Shown here in pieces: positions 23,760 to 34,615 of a DNA stretch of 64,000 nucleotides. Both the position numbers and the translations under genes were made by a program. The stretch comes from Aquatica leii (lineage: Eukaryota > Arthropoda > Insecta > Coleoptera > Lampyridae): contig CM069432.1 in the NCBI GenBank assembly GCA_035610365.1, positions 238,046,104 to 238,110,103 on the forward strand, written 5' to 3'. Every line of letters starts with the position of its first letter. Position 1 is the first letter of the stretch. Under the pieces are notes generated by a model, which saw only the letters and a list, made by a program, of their open reading frames with translations, searched no databases and was not told the DNA's origin.

Positions 23760-24790
23760 AACAGTTAATAAATCATTTGATGAACAAAAAATGCACTATC
23801 AAGATAGCAGTGATCCCTGTTTTTTAGACAAAGTTTTTTTGATGAACGTTTTAGATCTTGTTTATTTACTTTACTGTCGGTAACGTTTTTATTTTGAATA
23901 AAACCGCATTTCGGCGTATGTACGCCATTTTCTTTGTAAGCTGATACAGACAATAACCATTTGTGTTTAAACTGTGTCCAACAAAACGCATTTTTTTCAA
24001 ATTTAGCATCTAATTTTTTTCATTTGGGTTTAGGTACATGCATTATCACTTTGCATCCAAACACACGTAAATGAGTTAAATTTGGTTGCTTAACCATAAT
24101 TCTTCTGGATTTTTTAAATATTTTGTAGGTGGTTGGTTGATTAAGTGGCTGTAGCTGTGGCTACATAAATGAACCGCATTCGTTCGGCTAGAAATTCCTA
24201 AACTTCGCAAAATAGTTCACAATTTCAACTTTAGATTTTAATATGTAAACAATTTCTTTTTGTGATGTGAGTGATCATCAATCAAATATAAGAAAATCTT
24301 GCAGTTTCAAGTGACTTTGCCTGCATTATTCCACATAAATTAGCTATTGTGCCACAGTTTCCTAAATTAGTGGTAATTAATGTCTTTATTAAATTAACTT
24401 TACGTTACAAACCTAAATCATATAGCGAAGTATTCAAGTTCTCCCATACTTCTTATCCAGTGGTTGCATTTTCAAAGAAACATAATTGATCAGATCAACC
24501 ATTAGAATTATTTTTGACATTGCTTTCATATCACGTCTTAACTTAACATTAACTTCCTGCAAGGAATTGTCGGTACTTATAACCACAAATACTCGTGTTC
24601 AAAGTATGTTTTTATTACTACGTGTTGTAGTTTTTTAAATACCGGTAAGCTATTGTTGGACATAGTGCTTTAAAAATCTAGAGCAGTATATTTTTTCTAT
24701 TTTAAAAATTCTCTAAATTGAACGTCCTGTGCCCATAACCTGTTGAAGTATAGGAGCGTAAAAAACTTTCACGCTTTACAAGAAATGACG
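23760..24790 (-). pseudogene. Ty1/copia gag and integrase remnants
   Basis: Minus strand, 5' to 3': a gag piece at 24400-24700 with DMKAMSKIILMVDLINYV, the helix usual in copia gag (UBN2-like); then integrase at about 24330-23760. The catalytic-core start is badly decayed, followed by INQPPTKYLKNPEELWLSN and the HLRVFGCK region, with KLDAKFEK after it. Protease is not recognisable between gag and integrase, so there has been an internal deletion. Reverse transcriptase and RNase H of this copy are missing. A reverse-orientation LTR (24790-24905) sits upstream, where its 5' LTR should be. Confidence 0.75.
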
Positions 24791-24905
24791 CATGTGCATG
24801 TTTTTGTAAACAGAGGATTATTTCTGTGACTACTATAACTAACTAATACTAAAAGCATTATTAACTTTAGTTAGGCGACTACTGGGTTTGCACAAAATGT
24901 CAATT
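24790..24905 (-). repeat. Copia LTR fragment (minus)
   Basis: The reverse complement of this segment matches 23510-23620, including the start (GATGTAAATTGACAT) and the TAGTCACAGAAA segment. It lies upstream of the minus-strand copia gag, as a 5' LTR would. Confidence 0.7.
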
Positions 24906-25939
24906 TACATCTTCGATCTACGCCATGGGAACAATACTCCAACAAACGTCTTAGTATAAAACGTTGCTTGTTTTTGTCGATGCCATTTACTGCACTGCTG
25001 TATTTATTAATTTTTGTTATATATATTTTTCTTTGTAGCATTAGGAATTTAATCCTGCACAGAGAATTGTATACAATAGTTCCGCAGTAATGTATCTAAT
25101 TTGATCGAGTGACCATTAACTGTATGGCTTTTTTCTTTAACTTTGCTTTAGATTATAATTTTTTTTAGTTAGTCTTCCTTGTGTGTAATATAACCAAAAT
25201 ACTAAAAGATTTGCTTACCACAGATTCTCTATAGTAATGTTAAATTTATAAAATAGTGCACTTTTTTACATCACATTTCGAAAACATCCATACGGTGTTT
25301 ATTAACAGTCCATGACATAAACCTGTAGGAGAGTATTGAATATACCAGCGATCTCACAAGAATAAGTTTGGTATTTTTGTTATACGTTTCTACATTTATA
25401 TATTATATTATAATTGGATGTTTGAAAACAAATTTTGTTATTTGTTTTTTCTTTTTCTTTTACTGTTTGATTATGAATTATCATTTTAAAATTTTTTAAT
25501 TATGTTCTGCATATTGTGAACAAAATGTTCTACATGCAATTAAATCAGTCAAATCTATAAAGAAGTAAAAATAGTTATTTAACGAACAAGGTTATTTCCG
25601 AGATTATTTGTCGCCGATTAACAAACGAGTTAGTTTGAAAAGTTTTTCTGTTGATCGAACTTTAGTATAACGTGTAAAGTTATAAGGAAACTAAATTATA
25701 CGTAACCTGTTGTGATATTAAGTAGTCGTCCAATATCTTTAAATCAGTGGTTGCTAACGATTTCATTGTTGCTATACAAAATCGTTTATTAATAAAATTA
25801 ATTAGTTAGTTCAAAATCGTTCATTAATAGAGGTCATTTAAGATCTATTTCTGATACCTTATTATACGTTAATATTGCTATTAATAAACGATCGACGGAA
25901 ATATTGCTATTAACAGACAATCGACGGAAAACTATTTAT
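24906..25939. other. No gene seen
   Basis: AT-rich. The only local structure noticed is a short tandem duplication around 25872-25929, built on TATTGCTATTAA and ATCGACGGAAA words, just before the gypsy LTR. Confidence 0.5.
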
Positions 25940-25943
25940 AAAC

Positions 25944-26207
25944 TGTAGGAATTGGGTTAAATAGATTCAAGTTTAGACTGAATAATAATAGGTACAATAG
26001 GAAACAGTTGGTAAGGCAGCTTAAGAAAGAGAAAAGAGGAGGGAAACAATAGTTTTAAGAGTTGGGTGGTTTTTAAGTTTGGGGTTGTTGGGGGTGATGA
26101 TAGATCTCAACAACCATCGTTTTTGCATCGGTGCAACTGTTATTAAATTTGAAATAAACTGTAATTTTAGTGGCGTGTTTAATTTAAATTCAAATTATAC
26201 CCCTAAA
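25944..26207 (+). repeat. 5' LTR of gypsy-type element
   Basis: 264 bp. It aligns over its length with 31104-31366, with a few indels such as an extra AAATCATGCGCAG-like insertion in the right copy and a short GTGGCGTG segment present only in the left one. The purine-rich AGAGGAGGG tract is internal to both. Confidence 0.88.
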
Positions 26208-26358
26208 GTTTTTCAGGTGTGGGCTGAACAGAAGTGGTGAATTAACTTAGTATTTTAAAACACAATCGAAAATGGCGTCCTCAGAAGAATGAGTAGACGA
26301 TTGTTTTGAACAATTTCAACAGCAATTGAACGGTTAAGCGATTAGATAATTAAGAACA

Positions 26359-27520
26359 ATGGAAAGTTTACACGGAAGAACTGGTGTTAGTGAAAATTCC
26401 GAATTGTCGGCAATGCAACGGATGATGGAGATGATGTTTGCAAAAAATAGAAAACGTGACTCCATGATGAAACGCATTCTTGTTCAATTGAGTTCTAATT
26501 GAATGCAAATTCATCACTAAGTGCTGGTAATGAAACCAATTCCTTTCATATCATGCCCGACTTAACTAAAAGTATAAAACCTTTTGATAGTGAAGGTGGA
26601 GGTACAAAAGCTAGAGAGTGGTTGAAGAATTTGCAAAGCATGCAACAACTGCATAATTGGCCGGAATCGTTCACATTAGAAACGGCAAAATCACATTTGA
26701 TAAATGGTGCAGTATAGTGGTTTGCTTATAAACGAGATGAAATAACAACGTGGTCTGAGTTTCAAGAAACATTTAAGAAAATTTATATTGGTGGCGTTAA
26801 TTTAACAATAAAGTGTCAGAAAATGATGGAAAGAGTCCAAAAAAAATTCCTATATCTTTGAAAAAGTAAAACTTTGCAAAGAAGTAGGGCTAGACTTCGA
26901 TGACTTAAAGGAGCAAGTTTTAATTGGGTTATGATCTAAAAATCTGTGTTCATCGTTAATGGCGACGTAGCATACTGATGATGACGATTTATACTATTCG
27001 TTAATGTCGATGGCTAGAGTCCAGCAAAACCGAGTGAATAGAATCCGAACCAAGCCAGAACAACCTGACAAAATTCAAGAGAGAAGAATATTTCTAAGAA
27101 AAGAAGATGGATATAAGTCAAAGCAACCCGAAGTGTTTCAACTGTAACCAATTAGGTCATTGCTTTATTGAATGTCCAATACAGCAGAGAGCGTTCCTGT
27201 TTTGGATGCGGGTCAATGTCTCACAGGGATAACAACTGTCCTGAACAGATAACCAAACCGGTCCACAAAGATACCAGCAAGGCAAATGTGGTGCAAGAAT
27301 CAGCAGAGGTGGTGCCTTCTACGCATTAATTAATATCTCCATATACGGTCTCTGTTGAATATGCAGTTGATGACGATTACTGTACATGTAAATACTCGTT
27401 ATTGGCCTTGTTGGATTCAGGCAGCCCAATCAGTTTAATTAAATCAAAGTATGTACCAGTAGATTTAATTACTGAGTACGGCAAGGCACAAAATTTTTAC
27501 TGGGATTAATGGTTCTATAT
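26359..27520 (+). pseudogene. gag-protease remnant of gypsy-type element
   Basis: The frame opens MESLHGRTGVS and, after a shift near 26500, continues FHIMPDLTKSIKPFDSEGG and AREWLKNLQSMQQLHNWPE, typical of retrotransposon gag. It has stops at 26715 and later. Two zinc knuckles follow: CFNCNQLGHCFIEC (about 27136) and, one frame over, CFGCGSMSHRDNNC (about 27195). The aspartic protease is represented by LLALLDSGSPISLIK near 27400. All are disabled by frame changes. Confidence 0.8.
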
Positions 27521-27829
27521 TCAATATTTTGGGAACAAATATGCAGCAAATCAGAATAGCTTATACTGATATTTCAATTAAGTTTTATGTTGTACCCTAT
27601 GAAACTATGTCGTACTCATCTGTTTTAGGCAGACTTTATATCGTCTCCGCATATAGAAGTTAATTTTAACGATGGATTAAATGTAGTAGCTAAGGAGGTA
27701 GATGTTAGTGAAATTATGAATATTGACATTCACATGGTCAATGAGGACGTTTTAAAAATTAATAATAAATTAGATTTGAGTACTATTCATAAGCTAGATT
27801 AAAGAGATTTATACAAATTGTTGTGTTAA

Positions 27830-28330
27830 TGCTTGTAGGCCTTCCAAACCTAACATAAGGCATGAAATGACAATTAATGTCCGACATGAGCAACCATTTT
27901 CATTTAGACCTAGTAGATTATCATTAATCGAAAAGGAAAATCTTCAAAAAATATTAAACGATTTGTTGAATAGGCGTGTAATAACAAATAGTAGGTAATT
28001 CCCCATATTGCAGTTCGATTGTACTTGTAAATAAGAAAAATAGTAATGAACGCCATCTTTGTATTGATTATCGACATCTTAACAAAATTACGATGCGTGA
28101 TCATTATCCAATACCGCTCATAGATGATCAGTTAGATTTGTTAAAGGATAATAACTATTATACTTCATTAGATTTGAAAAATGGATTTCATCATGTGAAT
28201 GTAGCTAAAATCTTGGTCAATTTGAATACCTAAAAGTTTCATTTGGATTATGTAATGCTCCTGCAGTATTTCAAAGATACATTAACGATATTTTCAAAAA
28301 CTTGATTAGGGATAAAAAGATACCCTTGTA
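27830..28330 (+). pseudogene. Reverse transcriptase N-terminal half (gypsy-type)
   Basis: Readable blocks, in several frames: FSFRPSRLSLIEKENLQK, RHLCIDYRHLNKIT, YPIPLIDDQLDLL, YYTSLDLKNGFHHV (first catalytic Asp region) and FGLCNAPAVFQRYIND. It ends at PLYLNDI, where active enzymes have YxDD; the first Asp is Asn here. Straight after this the frame runs into integrase, so the thumb and RNase H are deleted. Confidence 0.82.
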
Positions 28331-29030
28331 CTTAAATGATATACAAAATTGCAAAAAATGTCTAACATACTCGCCAAACAGTGGCAAACCTGAGGTTCTC
28401 TTACACAATATTCCAAAGGATAACAGACCCTTTATTACTGTGCATATCGACCACTATGGTCCACTAGACAAAACCTCAACGGGGAAAAAATATGTGTTGG
28501 AAATAATCGGTTCATTTACCAAGTTCGTCAAGTTTTATTCTGTTAAATCCTCTAAGACGGTTGAAACAATTCAAAAATTAGAATTGTCTCTTACAACCTA
28601 CAGTAAACCTGTTAAAATTGTTTCAGATAGAGGTAGTTCATTTACTTCAAAAGAGTTCGTAAATTTTGTTGCAAATCACAATATTGTACATTTAAATGTA
28701 GCTACTGGCTCACCAAAGTCAAATGGCCAGATAGAAAGGACAAATCGGGATTAGCACCAATGAATGATGAAGTTTTAAATAAAGTAGAATTTTTACTTTT
28801 TGGTGTTAATCAAACTTCGATAATGTTTTGAGAAATTTTCTAGAATTTCAAAATGTTAGTGTTAGGGAATTAGATAAAGTAAAAAATGATGCTATTGAAA
28901 AAAATATACAGGTTCAAAATCAAAACGAAATAAATTTTTATAGGATACACAAACCACCGCATATTTATAAAGAAGGAGATTTTGTATTGATTCAAAATCA
29001 TGATGTAACACCTGGATCAAATAAAAACTA
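28302..29030 (+). pseudogene. Integrase core of gypsy-type element
   Basis: From about 28340 the frame carries CKKC, the second half of the HHCC zinc site (the two His are lost in the deletion). The core follows with VHIDHYGPLDKTS (first catalytic Asp), VSDRGSSFTSKEF (second Asp) and GSPKSNGQIERTNRD (Glu). A stop at about 28752 and a shift separate it from the C-terminal domain (28828-29031), which has YKEGDFVLIQNHD. Inactive. Confidence 0.85.
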
Positions 29031-29094
29031 ATCCCCAAACACAAAGAGCTTTATAAAGTAACAAAAGTGCTAAATAATGACAGGTATACCATAT

Positions 29095-29210
29095 CAAGAT
29101 TCGCGGAAAATACCCTGGAAAACATACCCCGCGAAAAAATTCCCCAGGAAAGAATATCCCACTGAAAAAATACTCCCGGAAAAAATACCCAGCAAAATAA
29201 CCCAACGGTA
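29095..29210. repeat. Short degenerate AAAATACCC-type repeats
   Basis: Words such as AAAATACCC, AAACATACCC, AAAATTCCCC and GAATATCCC recur about every 10-17 bp for about 110 bp. The minus-strand frames that look Phe/Gly-rich here come from this repeat and are not genes. It lies just after the integrase end. Confidence 0.65.
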
Positions 29211-29497
29211 ATTCGAAAATTTTGCATTACCAATGATATCTATTTAATCTTCGCATTCCGATAATCTGTTAATTGCTATTTATTTAGTTATTCCATTATT
29301 CTTGTAAACAATAACCATTTTAGAAAGGAAATTGTAATCTTATTTTAATCACTACCCTAATGAGCTGTGCAAGAACAGAGTGATTATGTTATATATTATC
29401 TTTTGTAATTAAGCTTTTGAAATAAATCCTTTGTTTGAATTGCCTAGATCCTTATATAAACCAAAATTTTGAAATTTAATTTACTTTGATTTTAACG

Positions 29498-30805
29498 ATG
29501 GAAGTAATAACATCCAACAAAGGCGGCGAAAAGTTATTGTTAAGTGGTTATATGTACGTGGTGGATAAAAAACGGACAAACCATATTCGTTGGCGGTGTT
29601 GTAAATGCGACTCATTTAAGGTATGTATAGTTATTATATATTACTTTTCTTATATGGGGGTGATTTTTATTATTTGAACGTATAGCCTCATTCTGATTTT
29701 ATCTTATCTGTCAACTATTTGACAGTATTCCTAAGCAATACAATGTCGTTGCATGAAGGCGTTTGATATTGTTTGAGGTGATGCTTTTGGCATTCACGTA
29801 CAGTTGTGTTCAAGGTGGCACAATAAAAAATATTTGGCACTTTTGACATCCCTTTATTAAATTTGGCACAATTTGTGACGAACTTTTTACAGAGTGAATA
29901 AGAGATACTGTTTCAGTTGGTACTAAAATTCTGGGGATTTTTTTTGCCAATAACAATTTGCATAACGCCGGTTAGCGACATTCGTTGAACTTGAACTGTC
30001 AAATTGTCAATTTCCTGGTTTTGGATTGGCACATGATTTGCATTTGCACTGTTTATTCTTGCTTGTTGGCACAAAAAATCCCCTTGATTGAGGCACACAA
30101 AATTTTATTAGCGGAACCACACTGTTCACGTAATAATAATTATTATGACTCTTAACAGCTGATGTCATAATCAAGTGCCTCTAAGTAAAAAAATATCTCT
30201 AAACTAAGTGGAAATTAATATCAATAACAGTCATGTTCAGATCACAAAATGAATATGGTTTTGACAATATTTAAGCAATTCATGCTACGTGACATTCAAG
30301 GAATGAAAATCACTCTGTACTTTAGGTGTTCTTTTTTGTTTTATGTTTACAAGGTAAGGCGATTTTAACTACAACGTTAGAAAAAGCAAATCCTGTTTTG
30401 AAAACGAAACGTAATCATGTAACGAATGAGGAAGAAGTTAAAGTGACAAAATGTGTAGAACAAATGAAGAAAAGAGCTGAAGACACTTTGGCGAAACTTG
30501 TGCAAATATACTCGGAATCTATGTTAGCCTTAGACAATTCTACACGCGCGGTAATGCTTTCCAAGAAGTCGACCAAGAGAACCTTAAGGAATCATAAGGC
30601 AAAGAACATTCCTGGAACTACAAACTTGTTAGAAGAGCTGATTATTGAAGGTATAGTACTGGAAATAGCTTTTATTCTATTTATGCTACGCGTAAAAGTG
30701 CAAGGCGTCACAGTCTACGTACGAAACAATGTTACGCACAATAATAGAGCAATGCGAAGAGAGAAATATATTCTCCGATCCAACGCACATAAAGATGGAT
30801 TTTGA
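29498..30805 (+). pseudogene. FLYWCH zinc-finger gene fragment (MULE-type N terminus)
   Basis: Exon 1 (29498 to about 29624) starts at ATG and encodes SNKGGEKLLLSGYMYVVDKK, then IRWRCCKC: the FLYWCH fold, with the aromatic block, the Trp and two Cys. A donor near 29621-29626 and a TTTACAAG acceptor at about 30353 bound an intron of about 730 bp; using GT at 29625 the frames join. Exon 2 gives KAILTTTLEKANPVL, a single-His NHV, then EEEVKVTKCVEQMKKRAED, and reads clearly to about 30690 (NLLEELIIEG). In insects this FLYWCH plus linker usually precedes a MULE-type transposase domain, which is missing here. It lies between the two LTRs of the gypsy element, so it was either captured or inserted later. 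Confidence 0.7.
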
Positions 30806-31103
30806 AAAAAGTGCGATTTAGGCTGCAAAGGCAGTTTTTGCTGGCCAACTGAAAAACATGCGTCCTTGGTTAAGTATCGCTTAGTTCTAGCATATGTTAT
30901 ATGTATTTTATGTAAATAAAGTGACATTACTTTGGAAGTGCTAAAAAAATATATCGAGTTTAGGCAACTCAACTTGCATGTAAGACTATTTTATACATTT
31001 GTAATTTGTATTTTAATTTAGTATTAGAACTGTATATAGGATGTTTTTTTGTGCGAAATTTAGGGTAGATTCGAGAACGCATTAAAGGTCAGGTTAACCG
31101 AAC

Positions 31104-31366
31104 TGTAGGAATTAGGTTAAATAGATTTAAGTTTAGACTCAATAACAATAGGTACAATAGGAAATAGTTGGTAAGGCAGCATAAAATCATGCGCAGAAAA
31201 AGAGGAGGGCAACAATATTTTTAAGAGTTGGGTAGTTTTCAAGTTTGGGGTTGTTGATGATAAGTCTCAACAACCATCGTTTTTTATGTACTTTTTATGC
31301 ATCGGTGCAACTGTTATTAAATTTGAAATAAACTGTTTTAATTTAAATTCAAATTATACTCCTAAA
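31104..31366 (+). repeat. 3' LTR of gypsy-type element
   Basis: Matches 25944-26207 from TGTAGGAATT to CCTAAA. AAAC follows directly (31367-31370), completing the target duplication. Confidence 0.88.
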
Positions 31367-31370
31367 AAAC

Positions 31371-34139
31371 CTATATTTGTAATATTGAAATCTATGTAAG
31401 TAACTAAATTTTTATAAAAAGACGAAATACTGTTGTTACTAACAAACAAATAATATGTTTGCATTAAATAATCTTTAAAAGATGTGAAACACTATTAACA
31501 GCATGAAATATGCAGATATGTTTTCTGTATACATGTATTAATAACCTAAACTATTGCATGCAAACATATCCAATGTCGACATTAATAACTCCAACAAAAT
31601 ATTCAACGCAAATATATACGTCAAAGCAAACTGAACGTGTTCATACATTTCTACATATATTTTGTTATAAATACTTAAGAAGTTATTAACGGTTATAATT
31701 TTGTTTATAACGACAGAACCGTATTATATTTTTAAATTTTTAATTTGTATTAAATTAATTTTTTTTAAATAAAGTAAACAATTACGTGTAAATTCAATTT
31801 AAACATAAGATTTTTCTCTAAGTTAGACAACATTTTTATTTAACAATAAAACAGTAAAATTATTATAAAATGTTTTTTTATTAATTTGACATTAACAAAA
31901 ACTTGCTCCAACAAATCACTATTACTTAGAGTAGTAACGCAAACTTCCCATTCATTACTTTTAAAAAACATTATTTTAGATAATGCTTTTAAAAACATTT
32001 TTATAAAAATATTATATCTACATTAGAATGCCATTTGCACACACAATAAGTTCCATAACTAAACTTAAACACAATATGCGACAAAGAATATTTTTTACCT
32101 TTGTATGTAAGAAGCGACGTCGTTTATAAAGATAAGCATTTCTAAATAATTTAGTAAAATTATTGCATATAATCTATGACAAAATTTATAAAATATTATT
32201 TATTTTTCTTTCTTTTTATTGTGTTTAGTGAAAACATTTTTTTTAACCTGCAAAATTAAAGGTTTTAGTCATTTTACTTTTAATGTTTTTTAAATTGCCT
32301 TTTAAATTTTAAAAAGATTTATTTAGTTTGTCTGTTTCCAAAACTCGCACTTGTGGCATTCTAAAAAAAATTTGCTCTTAATAAATTATTAATTTATTAA
32401 AACCTGGTGTTTTAGGAATAAATTAAAGTTATAAAACGATTTATGAATTCACCTTAAAACTAAGTACATACAATTAATATATATAATTCTAAATAATATG
32501 TACTATGTAGTTAAATTTTAGCAAAATTAACATAAAACGATGTAGTATTTGTTTTATTTTAATTTTATGATTGTTTATGAAAACTGCTGTACGTACAATG
32601 TGTATATTATTTACAACAAGGTAATGTAAATTCAAGTTTTTATATGATAGTTTACACAAATTATTTACGCTAAAGTTGTCATTTATTTTTAACTTAAACA
32701 TTACTTTTTGCATTTTGCACTATACAATGTGAGAACGTATCTTTATCTTTCAAAAAGACTTAATAGCATTTAGGTATATAGTTTCTTTCTGAATGCAGTC
32801 AGTAACCCGTGAAAAAGTATTGTTTAGATATGGCATTTATACACATTTCTCGCCAACTTTCTCTTGTGAAATCTATTTCAGAATACGCTTGAATCCAAAC
32901 GCGACATTCTTTAGATAGAAGATTATGCAATAATTTACTTATGTATTATTCAAACACGTCTGAGTATGAACCCATTTCGTATTGGAATTCATGCCATGTA
33001 TGAAAAGAAAAAGAATAACTTAAATATATCTTTATGAAGAGTTGAGTAGGAGCACATCTGTATACTACTCTTTTCGAGTATAAATATAATCAGTTTTGTT
33101 AAATTTATAACGAGAAAATAGAAATTTATCGGCCAATTTTAATTAACGAAGAGTAATGGATCATTTTTATTCAATTAAATACCACAACTGTTGCTCTGTA
33201 AGCGTTGCAGATTTCTCAGATAATCTTTCTAAAATAAGATTTTATATTAGGGGCGGTGGTGCGGAAACGATTATTTGCTGACGCTGCAATCAAAATTTTG
33301 CGGTGAACTAAATCTAGGTTACTTGATAGATTGCTATATTATTGGAAGCAGATATTGAGCAATCCATTTGAGAAACGATAACATTGCTTATCTTTACTAA
33401 GTGCTTAGATGATTTATTTAGTGTTGTTTCGCAGTTGGCTTGAACCACACACCCAGTACTACATTAGTATTTATTTAACAATCGAACAAATGCATTCGAT
33501 TCTATGGATAATTAGCTTTACCTAGTCGTTATTGATTTCAAATTTAGCACACATTTTTAATTGAATTTATAAAAGTGTTTAATTATTTTTTGATTTTTAG
33601 AATTACTTATGCCTATTACTATTTATTTTTATCAATTAAAGCTACAATAAAATATTTAACTAACTTTGGCAAAATTCAATGAAACTTTATAAGAGTAGGT
33701 ACTAAATAAAATACTGATATTAGGTCAAACTAACGAGCTAGGCTAGAAATTGCATTTTAAAATGACTACAAACGATTTGTTTTCAATTTTTATTTTAATA
33801 ACTATTTATAAATATTAATTTGTAAAAGGAACTCATAAAAATCTTGTTAAAACGTAATTTTGTGTTTAAAAAGCATCGAGACGGTTTAAACACAAGAATT
33901 CAGCAAAAAAGTTAAAATAGACAGTTTGGCGTTTGGATTGAATAAAAGCTTGGCATATTTTACTGATTCGGTGAGTAAAATTGTATATAACGTAGTTGGA
34001 TTCGAGGTTAGAAGACATTGTGAGTAAAGGTGGAAGTTGTATGCAACTAATAGACAAGAAAATATTCAAGTGCTAAATAAAACCACGCACAATCCATCCT
34101 ACGTAAGAGCGCACAACGTAGCATACCAATACTTAATTA
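31371..34139. other. Gene-free AT-rich sequence
   Basis: No family-related open frame and no tandem array. The frames at 32489-32713 and 33866-34069 show only AT-driven composition. The last part may be 5' sequence of the LINE that starts at 34146. Confidence 0.55.
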
Positions 34140-34145
34140 AGTGTA

Positions 34146-34398
34146 ATGGAAACATTTGAAGATTTATGTAATCAAATTATGAACAGGCTAAATGGAATTG
34201 ATATGAAGCTGGAGCAAATAGCTACTGATATAACTGGAATGAAACAAGAAAATGCACAGCTAAAAGAAACAATCAAAGATCAAAGCAAGAAGATTGAATT
34301 TTTAGAAAGAGAGATAAGAATGAAACATTTAATGGTAATGGACGAAAAAGAAGAAAACAAAAATGTAACACTAGAACAAATAACAGCAGTTTTGAATA
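34146..34398 (+). pseudogene. RTE-like LINE, start of ORF1 (interrupted)
   Basis: Starts METFEDLCNQIMNRLNGID. A strong heptad coiled coil follows (KQENAQLKETIKDQSKKIEF then LEREIRMKH). This matches the N-terminal region of the short ORF1-like part of insect LINEs that also encode an endonuclease-reverse transcriptase. It is cut at 34399 by the LINE at 34406-38550, and the gene resumes at 38558. The last codons of the apparent open frame (reading IFIYLFI) come from the inserted element's (TTTA)n tail. Confidence 0.7.
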
Positions 34399-34404
34399 CT
34401 ATAT

Positions 34405-34424
34405 TTATTTATTTATTTATTTAA
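34405..34424 (-). repeat. (TAAA)n 3' tail of the LINE
   Basis: Plus-strand TTTATTTATTTATTTATTTA is the tail of the minus-strand LINE and marks its 3' end next to the CTATATT target duplication. Confidence 0.8.
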
Positions 34425-34615
34425 ACATCCTAACAGTCATTAAGACTAATTACAAGGATGATAAAATCAAATATAACTACAGAAAATTTGCCGCAAGTAA
34501 CTAAGCTAAACTAAATATAAAAAGAAAAATACGGTAATTACAAGAAAAGTAATAATTACAATAATTGTAAAGGTAATTGTAAAGGTAGAGCCTTAAAAGC
34601 AACCTAACCTAAACT

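Larger units (their letters stand above)
25944..31366 (+). mobile_element. Ty3/gypsy-type LTR retrotransposon, internally deleted
   Basis: Two direct LTRs (25944-26207 and 31104-31366), both starting TGTAGGAATT and ending CCTAAA, enclose about 4.9 kb. The 4-bp repeat AAAC flanks the whole (25940-25943 and 31367-31370). In order inside: gag with two CCHC knuckles, protease, a truncated reverse transcriptase joined to an integrase core, a short-repeat tract, then a FLYWCH zinc-finger gene fragment. All retroelement frames carry stops or shifts. The LTRs differ by substitutions and small indels, so insertion is not recent. Confidence 0.88.

Noticed and set aside
29017-29233. Phe/Gly-rich minus-strand frames
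   Set aside because: They come from the short AAAATACCC-type repeats after the integrase.
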